Shown: positions 29,409 to 38,620, numbered from the stretch's first letter. The stretch is DNA of 64,000 nucleotides from Rhodocyclaceae bacterium (GCA_016721505.1 JADKHX010000001.1:310001-374000), one strand, 5' to 3'. Notes: generated from the letters alone by a model not told the origin. A program made the numbers and translations.

Positions 29409-30509
29409 TCAGCTTTCGTGCAAGATTCGCCAATACAGGTATTTCATGGTGCCAAACGCCCCTGCAATCATGGACAACAGTGCCAGAAAAGACCCTATTG
29501 CCAGCATTGATACGCCGGTGACTCCTTGGCCTATGGTGCAACCCATCGCCAACACGCCACCTACCCCCATCAGCACGGCACCGATGACATGATTGGCGAA
29601 ATCTTTGCCGCTGGCGAATGATTCCCGGCGCAGTTGTCGGCTCCAAGCGCTGTAAAAAAATGCGCCGAGTGTTACACCCAACATGGTCATGATGCCGAAA
29701 TTGAGCAGAGAAAAATCGCGTGGACTGGTCAAGTAATGCACTAAATCACCCATCGGACTGACAAAAGTCAGCGATTGCGTGTCGACGCGCAATGGCCGCA
29801 TGTCGGCAAAATCGGCGAACTCCTTCCATTGCGTGCCCATCGATCCACCCGTCACATACCAACCAGCAGTAACGGCAAGTCCCATGACCAATCCGCCAAG
29901 CATCGCATCTTTGCTTTGGCGGAAATCTTTAGCCGCAAACACCAAACCGATCAAGGTAATGCCCAGCACGCTGCTTGTCGCGGCATGCGAACTACCGAGC
30001 AATTCGGCGACCGATTGGCTTTCAAACCCATACTGTTTGAGATCAAGGCTGGTTGCGGCAACCCAAGGATTGAACACGACACTATAAAAATCAGTCCACA
30101 GCATCGCGTAGGCCGAGAGCGACGCCACAACCAATACGACCAATGACTTGATGTTCCCACTGCCAATGCGGATCAGGGTTTTATTGCCACAACCCGAAGC
30201 CAGAGTCATACCGACACCGAACATCAAACCGCCGAGCAAATAGCGCAGCCATGCAAAGCTGACGGTTTGATACGGTGGGAAGGTATTTGTACCGATGACT
30301 GCAAGTCCAGTGGTGTCAAGAATTGTGACGCCAAGTATTGCTACCGCAATCGCCAGCAGCCACGCGCACATTCTCGCCTTGTCGCCGATATTTACCCAGT
30401 CAGACACTGCGCCTAGGGTGCAAAAATTAGTCTTGCTCGATACTGCGCCGACTACAAATCCTATCCCGGTGGCTATGCTCAAAACCTGTGTGTGTATGGT
30501 GATTTCCAT
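29409..30509 (-). CDS. YeeE/YedE family sulfur transporter, TsuA-like
   Basis: A 366-residue membrane protein with two Sulf_transp (DUF395) halves and about ten hydrophobic segments. The conserved cysteine motifs are GCGNKTLIRIGSGN near residue 107 and MGCTIGQGVTG near the C-terminus, as in the thiosulfate importer TsuA. It starts one base after the bioC stop, so it is in the bioB-bioC operon. A link to sulfur supply for BioB is inference. Substrate thiosulfate is likely but not proven by sequence. Confidence 0.87.
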   Translation of the reverse strand: MEITIHTQVLSIATGIGFVVGAVSSKTNFCTLGAVSDWVNIGDKARMCAWLLAIAVAILGVTILDTTGLAVIGTNTFPPYQTVSFAWLRYLLGGLMFGVGMTLASGCGNKTLIRIGSGNIKSLVVLVVASLSAYAMLWTDFYSVVFNPWVAATSLDLKQYGFESQSVAELLGSSHAATSSVLGITLIGLVFAAKDFRQSKDAMLGGLVMGLAVTAGWYVTGGSMGTQWKEFADFADMRPLRVDTQSLTFVSPMGDLVHYLTSPRDFSLLNFGIMTMLGVTLGAFFYSAWSRQLRRESFASGKDFANHVIGAVLMGVGGVLAMGCTIGQGVTGVSMLAIGSFLALLSMIAGAFGTMKYLYWRILHES

Positions 30510-30510
30510 T

Positions 30511-31440
30511 TTATATTTTCACTGTCTCGCGCCGATGAAAATGCATCACGGCGTGGTCATTGGAACTAGCGCGTGGCGCGGGCTTCCACGCATGGCCATA
30601 GATGATTTCAAAATTCATGGGGAATCGCCCATCAGCGTTAGGCTGCCATTGCGCGAATATTTTCCGCCATGTTTGCCATGTTTGCCGGCCCAACAAAGCA
30701 TTGCGAACACCCAGATGCCGTTGATCGGCGAGAAATTTTCGTGGATGTGAATAGTTCAAACTGATCATTTCCATATCCATAACCGGGTCGGAAAATCCTG
30801 CGGCCATAAGCATGTCACCGAGGTCGTGCATGTCGATGAATGCACGCGTAGACGAAATCAACGGCGGCGGAACGGGGGTTTCGCGAAGCACTGCTTCGCG
30901 CCCGTGTAGCGGCTCGGCAGTGCTAAGCCGAGACTCCGCGCCAGCACCAACTGACGAAGTCATCGCCGTGCGAAGTTCCTTCAAAGTATCCGGCCCAAAC
31001 GCAGTAAACATCACCAAACCACCAACCTCCAATACACGGTGCATTTCGCGAAGCGCAGGCAAGGGATCATCAAACCAGTGCAACATCAAATTTGACCAAA
31101 TCAAACCGACCGATTGCGCTGCGAGCGGCAGCGAATTGGCATCAGCGTTTACCAATTGGGGCGCTTTGCGCGTCAGCCGCGCGAAGCGCCCACTCTTGGC
31201 GCGGACGCTAAGCAGCATAGGCACCGCATAATCAAGTGCAATCGCTTGTGCCGCCGGATATCGACGTTGCAACCCACGTACACCATCGCCGGTGGCGCAG
31301 CCAATATCGGCAACACGTTTGGGCTGTATCTTGGTCAGGCTCAGACGCTCGTCCATGCGTGCGCCGGTTTCCCTCGCCAACACCGCCGCTTCGTCGTAGG
31401 AACTGGCAGCTTTGCCGAATGCACTAGGCAAATTGTTCAA
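30511..31440 (-). CDS. bioC: BioC, malonyl-ACP O-methyltransferase, with in-frame repeat insertion
   Basis: A 309-residue SAM-dependent methyltransferase. It methylates malonyl-ACP so that the fatty acid system can build the pimeloyl chain of biotin. The SAM loop is VADIGCATGDGV and motif II-like NLMLHWFDDPLPALREM follows. The start is a TTG overlapping the bioB stop as TTGA. Residues about 162-194 are encoded by a long copy of the dispersed repeat and form an extra arginine- and proline-rich loop between FGPDTLKELR and AFIDMHDLGDML, which are normally close together. The frame stays open and the downstream motifs are intact, so the enzyme may tolerate it. Confidence 0.9.
   Translation of the reverse strand: MNNLPSAFGKAASSYDEAAVLARETGARMDERLSLTKIQPKRVADIGCATGDGVRGLQRRYPAAQAIALDYAVPMLLSVRAKSGRFARLTRKAPQLVNADANSLPLAAQSVGLIWSNLMLHWFDDPLPALREMHRVLEVGGLVMFTAFGPDTLKELRTAMTSSVGAGAESRLSTAEPLHGREAVLRETPVPPPLISSTRAFIDMHDLGDMLMAAGFSDPVMDMEMISLNYSHPRKFLADQRHLGVRNALLGRQTWQTWRKIFAQWQPNADGRFPMNFEIIYGHAWKPAPRASSNDHAVMHFHRRETVKI
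30860..30956 (+). repeat. Dispersed repeat, long two-hairpin form, inside bioC
   Basis: About 97 bases, antisense to bioC. Hairpin 1 (30882-30900) is CGCGAAGC-ACT-GCTTCGCG. Hairpin 2 (30912-30931) is CTCGGC / GCCGAG around an 8-base loop. Outer arms GCGGA and TCCGC close a three-way junction. It ends with the family right half GCCAGCACCAACTGAC. It matches the copies at 44827-44920 and 58168-58262 along most of its length. Confidence 0.9.
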
Positions 31441-32453
31441 GCCGGCTGAATTCCCAAACGCCCAAACAATTGCGTGTCACGCGTGGCTTCCGGGTTGTCA
31501 CCAGTAAGCAATTTGTCGCCGTAGAAAATCGAATTTGCCCCGGCCAGAAAACACAAGGACTGCAATTCATCATTCATCTCGGTTCGCCCTGCAGATAACC
31601 GCACCATAGACTCCGGCATGCTGATGCGCGCCACGGCGATCATGCGCACGAACTCAAACGGGTCAATAGGCGGCGCATCTGCTAGCGGCGTGCCGGGCAT
31701 TGGAATGAGGTTATTGATAGGTACGGATTCGGGTGGTGTTTCCATGTTGGCAAGCTCTGCCAGCAAAGATATTCGGGCTGCGCGCGTCTCACCCATGCCG
31801 ACAATGCCACCGCAACAAACTTTGATGCCTGCCTCGCGCACTTTACCCAGCGTGTCGAAACGATCTTGTTGCGAATGGGTGCTGATCACTTGGCCGTAAA
31901 ACTCCGGCGCGGTGTCGAGATTGTGGTTGTAATAATCCAAGCCGGCGTCTTTAAGTCGTGCCGCCTGACCGTCTTTGAGCATGCCCAAAGTCACGCAGGT
32001 CTCGAGCCCCAAACCTTTCACCGCGCTGATCATTGCAGCGACGTTATCAATATCCCTGTCCTTCGGCCCACGCCATGCTGCGCCCATACAAAAACGCGAG
32101 GCACCACCTTCTTTAGCGGCTTGTGCGGCGGCGATAACTTCATCCAAATCGAGCAATGATTCACGCTCCGCTTCGCCGTGTCGCGCAGATTGCGAACAAT
32201 AGCCGCAATCTTCAGGGCAGCCGCCAGTCTTGATCGACAGCAAGGTCGACAACTGAACCTTGTTGGCTGCGTGATGTGCGCGGTGCACTTCTTGCGCGCG
32301 GAACATCAGATCGGCAAACGGCAATTCAAATAAGCCGGTGAGTGCTGCAATGCTCCACCGCTTGGCTCCTTCATCGGCTGTGGCAGTAGCCAAATTGGGA
32401 AATTTACTCAAGGCGGAAATATTAATAGGCGTACTAGGTGTAGCGATGTTCAT
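31437..32453 (-). CDS. bioB: Biotin synthase
   Basis: A 338-residue radical-SAM enzyme that inserts sulfur into dethiobiotin. The radical-SAM cysteines lie in GGCPEDCGYCSQSARH, and the motifs YNHNLDTAPEFY, VCCGGIVGMGE and SIFYGDKLLT are typical. ATG 32453 gives MNIATPSTP; an ATG 12 codons upstream is possible. It is first in bioB-bioC-TsuA-like, divergent from comF across about 56 bases. Confidence 0.96.
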   Translation of the reverse strand: MNIATPSTPINISALSKFPNLATATADEGAKRWSIAALTGLFELPFADLMFRAQEVHRAHHAANKVQLSTLLSIKTGGCPEDCGYCSQSARHGEAERESLLDLDEVIAAAQAAKEGGASRFCMGAAWRGPKDRDIDNVAAMISAVKGLGLETCVTLGMLKDGQAARLKDAGLDYYNHNLDTAPEFYGQVISTHSQQDRFDTLGKVREAGIKVCCGGIVGMGETRAARISLLAELANMETPPESVPINNLIPMPGTPLADAPPIDPFEFVRMIAVARISMPESMVRLSAGRTEMNDELQSLCFLAGANSIFYGDKLLTGDNPEATRDTQLFGRLGIQPA

Positions 32454-32509
32454 GTCAGTGCTCGATACAATGCGAAAGAAGCTTTGCATCTTGGTGGAAG
32501 GAGCACTAC

Positions 32510-33229
32510 TTGTCAATTTTGACGGCTAATTTGATTGACATCGCAACGGAAATATCTGGCCGTCTGGCGTCGATAGTTTTGCCACGCGACTGTTTTCTAT
32601 GCGATGCCGCGAGCGACGATAAATTTCTCTGCGCCAACTGTGAAGCCTCACTCGCACGGTTGCCAGTCAATCACTGCGAAGTGTGCGCTCTACCAACGCC
32701 ATTAGGCGACGCTTGCGGCGCTTGCCTCAAAACCCGACCTGCTTTTGATGCCACCCATGCTCGGTTTGTGTACGACTTTCCACTCAATGAATTGATTCAA
32801 TCGCTCAAATACCAACGCCGTCTTGCCAGCGTGGAATTTCTCGCGCAGGCTTTGATTTCACTAATCCACGACGCGCGACCCGACGTCATTGTTCCGGTGC
32901 CGCTTGCATCAGCGCGGCTGGCCTTCCGTGGCTTCAATCAATCGATTGAACTGGCTCGCCCATTGGCCGCCCGCTTGCAAATGAAAATCGCTCGCACTAT
33001 GGTTGTCCGTAGCCGCGACACGGTGCCACAGGTCAGTTTGCCGCCGAAAGAACGTGCTAAAAATATCCGCAATGCTTTCGAGTGCAACGCCGATTTGAGC
33101 GGCAAAACCGTGTGGGTGATTGACGACGTGATGACCACCGGCGCAACGCTAAACGAACTTGCACGTGTGCTCAAATTACAAGGCGCGGTGCGAGTAGAAA
33201 ATTTTGTCGTTGCGCGAGCAACACCCTAG
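32510..33229 (+). CDS. comF: ComF family phosphoribosyltransferase-like protein
   Basis: A 239-residue protein. The N-terminal zinc-ribbon-like part has four CxxC-type pairs (CFLC, CANC, CEVC, CGAC). The C-terminal phosphoribosyltransferase fold has the PRPP loop VIDDVMTTGATLNELA, about residues 204-219. ComF assists DNA uptake in competent bacteria; the biochemical role is not settled. The TTG start at 32510 has a strong GGAAGGAG site 7 bases upstream. Confidence 0.9.
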   Translation: MSILTANLIDIATEISGRLASIVLPRDCFLCDAASDDKFLCANCEASLARLPVNHCEVCALPTPLGDACGACLKTRPAFDATHARFVYDFPLNELIQSLKYQRRLASVEFLAQALISLIHDARPDVIVPVPLASARLAFRGFNQSIELARPLAARLQMKIARTMVVRSRDTVPQVSLPPKERAKNIRNAFECNADLSGKTVWVIDDVMTTGATLNELARVLKLQGAVRVENFVVARATP

Positions 33230-33254
33230 TCGCCACCATTACTCGGTCTGTCCC

Positions 33255-33725
33255 ATGTTCCATGTCGTCCTCATTAACCCGGAAATCCCCCCCAACACCG
33301 GCAACATCATTCGTTTGTGCGCCAACACCGGCGCAACGCTGCATCTGGTGCATCCATTGGGGTTTGATTTATCGGAACCGCAGCTTCGTCGCGCGGGGAT
33401 GGATTACGCGGAACTTGCGGTGGTCAAACAACATGAAAATTGGGTCGCCTGTCGCGAAGCTTTGGGCGACGCACGTCGATTCGCGCTGACCACCAAAGGC
33501 CAACAGCGTGTCACCAGCACCAACTGGCAAGATGGCGATGCGATGATTTTTGGCTGCGAGACACGCGGCTTGCCACAGGAAGTTTTGGAAGATATCGATA
33601 GCGCCAATCGCTTGCGCCTGCCGATGATGGATGTGCCGAAAAATCGCAGCTTGAATCTGTCAAATACGGTCGCGGTAGTAGTCTATGAAGCTTGGCGACA
33701 GATAGGATTTCCGGGCGCGATTTAG
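33255..33725 (+). CDS. trmL: TrmL, tRNA (cytidine/uridine-2'-O-)-methyltransferase
   Basis: A 156-residue SPOUT methyltransferase modifying the wobble base of tRNA-Leu. It starts MFHVVLINPEIPPNTGNIIR. The knot motifs GCETRGLP and the C-terminal NRSLNLSNTVAVVVYEA are intact. Residues 83-92 (QQRVTSTNWQ) come from a copy of the dispersed repeat. In E. coli TrmL the equivalent loop between TTKG and QDGD has the same nine-residue length, so the repeat replaced rather than lengthened the loop. A tRNA-Leu(CAA) gene, a known TrmL substrate type, lies 2.2 kb away. Confidence 0.95.
   Translation: MFHVVLINPEIPPNTGNIIRLCANTGATLHLVHPLGFDLSEPQLRRAGMDYAELAVVKQHENWVACREALGDARRFALTTKGQQRVTSTNWQDGDAMIFGCETRGLPQEVLEDIDSANRLRLPMMDVPKNRSLNLSNTVAVVVYEAWRQIGFPGAI
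33501..33530 (+). repeat. Dispersed repeat, compact form, inside trmL
   Basis: It reads CAACAGCGTGTCACC then AGCACCAACTGGCAA, in sense orientation. It is identical over 25 bases to the copy in the DUF748 gene. Confidence 0.9.
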
Positions 33726-34858
33726 TCGCTTGCCGGGTTTGCCGTTAGCGCCCGTGCGCGATGAAACTCAACAACAAATTTCGCAAAATTTCCCGCTTCA
33801 ATAGCCTCACGCATTTCACGCATCAATACTTGGTAGTAAAACAAATTGTGTATGGTATTGAGACGTGCGCCGAGAATTTCACCAATGCGATGCAAATGGT
33901 GCAAATACGCTCGCGTGAAATTTTTGCAGGTGTAGCAAGCACAGGTTTCGTCCAAAGGCCGCGTGTCATTTTTATACGTCGCATTTTTAATTTTGACATC
34001 GCCATGTCGCGTGAATAACCAACCGTTGCGCGCGTTGCGCGTCGGCATCACGCAATCAAACATATCGATACCCTGCCCCACCGCGAACACCAGATCTTCT
34101 GGCGTACCCACACCCATCAAATAACGCGGCTTGTACTTAGGCAGTTGCGGCGCCGTATGAGCGAGGATGCGCGCGAATTCCTCTTTTGGCTCGCCAACCG
34201 AAAGGCCGCCAATAGCGAATCCGTCAAAGCCGATGTCGTTCAACGCAGACAATGACTCATCGCGCAAATGTTCATGCATACCGCCCTGGACGATGCCAAA
34301 CAGCGCATTAGAATTTTGAAAACGATCATGCGCATCACGCGAGCGCTGCGCCCAACGCAAGCTCAAGCGCATCGACTCGGCGGCGGTTTTCTCGTCGGCC
34401 GGATAAGGCGTGCATTCATCAAAAATCATCGCGATGTCGGAATTCAACACGTGCTGAATGCGCATGGATTCTTCGGGCGTAAGAAACAATTTATCGCCGT
34501 TAATGGGCGAAGAAAATTTCACGCCTTCCTCAGATATTTTGCGCAATTCGCCCAGCGAAAAAACTTGGAAACCACCCGAGTCGGTCAGTATCGGTCCGTC
34601 CCAAGCCATGAATTTATGCAACCCACCGTGCGCGGCAATGACTTCCAAACCGGGGCGCAACCACAGGTGAAACGTGTTGCCCAAAACGACCTGCGCACCA
34701 ATCTCTTTCAATTCGTTGGGTGCCATCGCCTTGACCGTACCGTAAGTCCCCACCGGCATAAACGTTGGTGTTTGCACACTGCCGTGTGTCAAAGTCATTT
34801 GCCCACGCCGCGCCGCGCCGTCCGCTGTGACGTCACTGGTCAGCAAGTCAAACTTCAT
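33722..34858 (-). CDS. tgt: tRNA-guanine transglycosylase
   Basis: A 378-residue enzyme that exchanges guanine-34 for preQ1 in GUN-anticodon tRNAs. The catalytic aspartate region TDSGGFQVFSLG, the second aspartate in MFDCVMPTRNARNG, and the zinc site CACYTCKNFTRAYLHHL are present. It overlaps queA by 4 bases (ATGA), and both act in queuosine synthesis. Its stop overlaps the convergent trmL stop. Confidence 0.97.
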   Translation of the reverse strand: MKFDLLTSDVTADGAARRGQMTLTHGSVQTPTFMPVGTYGTVKAMAPNELKEIGAQVVLGNTFHLWLRPGLEVIAAHGGLHKFMAWDGPILTDSGGFQVFSLGELRKISEEGVKFSSPINGDKLFLTPEESMRIQHVLNSDIAMIFDECTPYPADEKTAAESMRLSLRWAQRSRDAHDRFQNSNALFGIVQGGMHEHLRDESLSALNDIGFDGFAIGGLSVGEPKEEFARILAHTAPQLPKYKPRYLMGVGTPEDLVFAVGQGIDMFDCVMPTRNARNGWLFTRHGDVKIKNATYKNDTRPLDETCACYTCKNFTRAYLHHLHRIGEILGARLNTIHNLFYYQVLMREMREAIEAGNFAKFVVEFHRARALTANPASD

Positions 34859-35907
34859 GATGAGTTTCTTTCTAAAAACATTGCATCACCATAACTGAAA
34901 AAACGATAGCTGCAAGTGATTGCGTGCGCATAGGCAGCTCGAATTTCGTTAACTCCGCTAAAAGCCGAGACCAGCATAAGAAGCGTGGATTTGGGTAGAT
35001 GAAAGTTGGTAATGAGCGCATCGACCACATGAAATTGGAAACCGGGGGTGATGAATAATTTGGTTTCGCCGCTTGACGGCGTGTTGCCAGCACCAACTGG
35101 CGAATTCACTCCCGCATAAGCCGACTCCAATGCACGCAAGGAAGTCGTACCAACCGCCACTACCCGTCCGCCGTTTGCACGTGTTTCAGCAATCGCTTTA
35201 ATGGTCGCCGCAGGCACAAAATAGCGCTCACTATGCATTTGGTGTTCGTTCAAATTCTGCACCCGCACCGGCTGAAACGTGCCTGCACCGACATGCAAAG
35301 TGACTGAAGCGCGTTGCACACCTTGGCTGGAAAGTTGAGCAAGCAAAGCATCGTCAAAATGCAAGCCAGCAGTCGGCGCAGCGACCGAACCTTTTTCGCT
35401 GGCATAGACCGTTTGATAGCGTGACTCGTCGGTATCCGCTGCGCCGCGTTCGATATACGGCGGCAGTGGCAAGCGCCCATGTCGCTCGGCTAAGGCGAGC
35501 GCATCGGCGGGAAATTTCAGCCGATAAAACTCGCCCTCACGACCCATCACCGCCACCTCAAAGGCGCCCTCAAGTCGTATCGTCGAACCGGTTCTTGGTG
35601 GCTTACTCGCGCGCACTTGGGCGAGCACCTCGTCGCCGCATGCAAGCACCCGCTCGACCAACACCTCGACTTGCCCGCCGCTGGACTTTTGACCGAACAA
35701 TCGCGCATGCAATACACGCGTGTCATTAACGACCAGCAAATCGTTCGGGTACAACAATGATGGTAAGTCCTTGAATTGCCGGTCGGCAATTTCACCACCG
35801 CACAGGTGCAGCAAGCGACTCGCAGTGCGCACCGCCAATGGCATTTGCGCGATCAACTCCGGCGGCAAGTCGTAATCAAAGTCGTCCAAACAGAGTTTCG
35901 TCGTCAT
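34855..35907 (-). CDS. queA: QueA, S-adenosylmethionine:tRNA ribosyltransferase-isomerase
   Basis: A 350-residue enzyme that builds epoxyqueuosine on tRNA after Tgt. It begins MTTKLCLDDFDYDLPPELIAQ. Family motifs include LVVNDTRVLHARL, PTAGLHFD and ITNFHLPKSTLLMLVSAF. Residues 268-278 (SPVGAGNTPSS region), in a variable linker before ETKLFITPGFQF, come from a dispersed repeat. ATG 35907 is chosen because upstream codons run into the tRNA-Leu gene. Confidence 0.96.
   Translation of the reverse strand: MTTKLCLDDFDYDLPPELIAQMPLAVRTASRLLHLCGGEIADRQFKDLPSLLYPNDLLVVNDTRVLHARLFGQKSSGGQVEVLVERVLACGDEVLAQVRASKPPRTGSTIRLEGAFEVAVMGREGEFYRLKFPADALALAERHGRLPLPPYIERGAADTDESRYQTVYASEKGSVAAPTAGLHFDDALLAQLSSQGVQRASVTLHVGAGTFQPVRVQNLNEHQMHSERYFVPAATIKAIAETRANGGRVVAVGTTSLRALESAYAGVNSPVGAGNTPSSGETKLFITPGFQFHVVDALITNFHLPKSTLLMLVSAFSGVNEIRAAYAHAITCSYRFFSYGDAMFLERNSS
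35074..35106 (+). repeat. Dispersed repeat, compact form, inside queA
   Basis: It reads TGACGGCGTGTTGCC then AGCACCAACTGGCGAATT, antisense to queA. The hairpin GCCAG / CTGGC is perfect. It is translated as PVGAGNTPS. Confidence 0.88.
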
Positions 35908-35938
35908 CTGATTTGGGCGATAAGTGTGGGTCTGCATT

Positions 35939-36023
35939 TGGTGCCGGGGGGGGGATTTGAACCCCCACACCTTGCGGCGGCGGTGTTTGAGACCGCTACG
36001 TCTACCGATTCCGTCACCCCGGC
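35939..36023 (-). tRNA. tRNA-Leu (anticodon CAA)
   Basis: 85 bases beginning GCCGGGGTGACGGAATCGGT, with the anticodon loop CTCAAAC, a long variable arm and an encoded CCA. A run of nine G/C pairs arises where the T stem meets the acceptor stem and is consistent with normal pairing. Confidence 0.95.
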
Positions 36024-36202
36024 GAGGATGTTTTAGACGCTGCAACAAAGCCACAACGCCAAACGAAGGCGCGGATTTTATCCGACAAATAGGGCTTGCC
36101 GACAGTCGTGCTGTGAAAATCTTACAGGCTACCAAGGCGTGACCGCCGCAGAACGGGGTTTGACAAAGCACCGCTCTATAATTTCCCCATCAAAATAGCG
36201 CA

Positions 36203-36724
36203 ATGTTTAATTCTATGAATTCAGTTTCGCCGCTCACTTCCTTATTTGCTTACAAAGCTTGGGCCAACGATGCCTTGTTTGCCAAGCTTGCAGAAATTGA
36301 TGTCAGCACCCACAGTGCAGAGCTTCACAACACCATTCGCGTGATGAATCACATCTACACTGTAGATAGAATTTTTCAAGCCAATCTGCAAGCGCAGCCG
36401 CATGCCATTACAGCGACCAATACGCCAGAAACGCCAACGCTGGAGGAACTTCACGCCGCTGTTAGAGTGGTCGATAGTTGGTATCAAGACTATGTCGCGA
36501 AACTCGACGATGCAAAGCTCAATGAATCAATTGCCTTCACTTTTACCGATGCACAAAATGGCCGCATGACACGGCACGAGATGTTACTGCACGTCATCAC
36601 CCATGGCGGTTATCACCGTGGTGCGGTTGGCAGAATCTTAGTGGGCGCGGGCATGTCACCGCCGCGCGACACACTGACGGTTTTTTTGCACAGCACCGAG
36701 CCGAGTCGCCGCGAGCAAAGTTAA
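36203..36724 (+). CDS. DinB family protein
   Basis: A 173-residue four-helix-bundle protein of the DinB/YfiT superfamily. The three probable metal-binding histidines are in MNHIYTVDR (about residue 50) and LLHVITHGGYHRGAVGRIL (about 131-147). Members use thiol cofactors or have unknown roles; substrate cannot be predicted. A TATAAT at 36177-36182 precedes it. It ends 6 bases before kup, suggesting co-transcription. Confidence 0.85.
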   Translation: MFNSMNSVSPLTSLFAYKAWANDALFAKLAEIDVSTHSAELHNTIRVMNHIYTVDRIFQANLQAQPHAITATNTPETPTLEELHAAVRVVDSWYQDYVAKLDDAKLNESIAFTFTDAQNGRMTRHEMLLHVITHGGYHRGAVGRILVGAGMSPPRDTLTVFLHSTEPSRREQS

Positions 36725-36730
36725 ATCCAG

Positions 36731-38614
36731 ATGAGCGCGGATATCGGCAACAAAGAGCGGGTTGCACCACTGGCGCTGGCCGCAATGGGCGTAGTATTCG
36801 GCGACATCGGCACCAGCCCGCTGTACACGATGAAGGAAGTCTTCAACGGTCCGCACGCAGTGGCGGTCACGCCGGCTAATTTGTTGGGCATTTTGTCGCT
36901 GGTGTTTTGGGCGCTAACAATTACGGTTTCACTGAAATATGTTTTGTACATCACGCGTGCCGACAATCGTGGTGAGGGCGGCATCATGGCGCTCACTGCT
37001 TTGGCATTGCGTACCGCCAAGGCCAGTCCGGCGGGGCTGCGTTGGATATCTTTGTTGGGAATTTTTGGCGCCGCATTGTTTTATGGCGATGCGGTGATTA
37101 CACCGGCCATGTCGGTGCTGTCCGCCGTCGAAGGGCTTGAAGTAGCCACTCCACTGTTCAAGCCCTACGTGGTTCCAATCACCATTGGCATTTTGATTGG
37201 CCTGTTCGCATTTCAACCGCGTGGCACTGCCAGCGTGGCGGCGCTGTTCGGGCCGGTGATGATGTTTTGGTTCGCAACACTAGGCGCACTAGGCGTAGTT
37301 AACATCGCCCAACATCCCGAAATTCTCGCGGCAATTAGCCCGACGTACGCGTGGGACTTTTTTGTCGCGAATCGCATTCACGGCTTCCTCGCGCTCGGTG
37401 CGGTAGTGCTCGCCATCACCGGTGGCGAGGCTTTGTATGCCGACATGGGTCACTTTGGTCGTCGCCCGATCGTCTGGGCATGGTCGCTATTCGTAATGCC
37501 CTGCCTTTACCTTAACTATCTCGGTCAAGGCGCATTACTACTCGATGAACCGAGTGCGATCGTCAATCCGTTTTTTCATATGGCGCCAGATGTCCTACTT
37601 TATCCCGTTGTCGTTTTGGCCACTGCAGCGACCGTAATCGCCTCACAAGCCGTCATCTCCGGGGCGTTTTCGCTGACTAGCCAGGCTATGCAGCTCGGGT
37701 ATTGCCCGCGCATACAAGTACGCTTTACCTCCGACAAAACTATCGGGCAAATCTATATTCCGAACGTTAACTGGCTGTTATTGCTGGCTGTTATTGCGCT
37801 GGTATTGGGCTTCCGATCCTCATCAAACCTGGCCTCGGCATACGGCATCGCCGTCACGCTGACAATGATGATAGATACTATGCTGGCCTTCATCGTGGTA
37901 CGCGCGTTGTGGAAATGGAATTGGCTACAAGCGGCTTCCTTTCTAGCGTTTTTCGTCATCGTCGACTTCGCATTTTTCTCTGCCAACATTATTAAGGTGA
38001 TGGATGGCGGTTGGTTTCCGCTGCTGCTTGGCATCGGTATTTTCACCTTACTGGCGACTTGGCGTAAAGGTCGCATTCTGCTCGCGGGTCGCTTGCAACA
38101 AGACTCCATGCCACTCGACGCTTTTCTGAGCAGCCTCAATTACGGCGGGCCGCATCGCGTTGAAGGCACTGGCATATTTCTTACCACCAACCCCGACGGC
38201 GTACCGCGTGCAATGCTGCACAATCTGCTGCATAACAAGGTGCTGCATGAGCGCGTCATCATGCTCAACGTCAGTGTCGAAGACGTGCCTCATGTGCCGG
38301 ATATCGACCAAATCGAAATTACCAAACTCAATCATGGTTTCTTTCACATGATCGTGCGCTATGGCTTTAAAGACGACCCTAATATTCCACGCGCGCTGCA
38401 ACTCTGCGAAGGCTATGGCATGGAGCCGGTTGAAATGATGGAGACCTCTTTCTTCCTCGGCCGCGAAACCATCGTCCCCAATCGCATGCCCTCGATGCCG
38501 CTGTGGCGACAGGTGATTTTCATGTGGATGTTTCGCAACGCCGATACCGCATCGGCCTATTTCAAAATCCCGACTAATCGAGTGGTGGAATTGGGAACGC
38601 AGATTGAGTTGTAG
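36731..38614 (+). CDS. kup: Kup system potassium uptake protein
   Basis: A 627-residue inner-membrane K+/H+ symporter. It begins ALAAMGVVFGDIGTSPLYTMKEVF, the Kup signature, has about 12 hydrophobic segments to about residue 440, and ends in a soluble domain with FFLGRETIVPNRMPSMPLWR. Length is the family norm. With the Kef-type exporter this window encodes both import and efflux of potassium. Confidence 0.96.
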   Translation: MSADIGNKERVAPLALAAMGVVFGDIGTSPLYTMKEVFNGPHAVAVTPANLLGILSLVFWALTITVSLKYVLYITRADNRGEGGIMALTALALRTAKASPAGLRWISLLGIFGAALFYGDAVITPAMSVLSAVEGLEVATPLFKPYVVPITIGILIGLFAFQPRGTASVAALFGPVMMFWFATLGALGVVNIAQHPEILAAISPTYAWDFFVANRIHGFLALGAVVLAITGGEALYADMGHFGRRPIVWAWSLFVMPCLYLNYLGQGALLLDEPSAIVNPFFHMAPDVLLYPVVVLATAATVIASQAVISGAFSLTSQAMQLGYCPRIQVRFTSDKTIGQIYIPNVNWLLLLAVIALVLGFRSSSNLASAYGIAVTLTMMIDTMLAFIVVRALWKWNWLQAASFLAFFVIVDFAFFSANIIKVMDGGWFPLLLGIGIFTLLATWRKGRILLAGRLQQDSMPLDAFLSSLNYGGPHRVEGTGIFLTTNPDGVPRAMLHNLLHNKVLHERVIMLNVSVEDVPHVPDIDQIEITKLNHGFFHMIVRYGFKDDPNIPRALQLCEGYGMEPVEMMETSFFLGRETIVPNRMPSMPLWRQVIFMWMFRNADTASAYFKIPTNRVVELGTQIEL

Positions 38615-38620
38615 ATTTGG

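Noticed and set aside
36160..36182. Perfect TTGACA and TATAAT upstream of the DinB gene
   Set aside because: They are only 11 bases apart, too close for one sigma-70 promoter; only the TATAAT may be in use.
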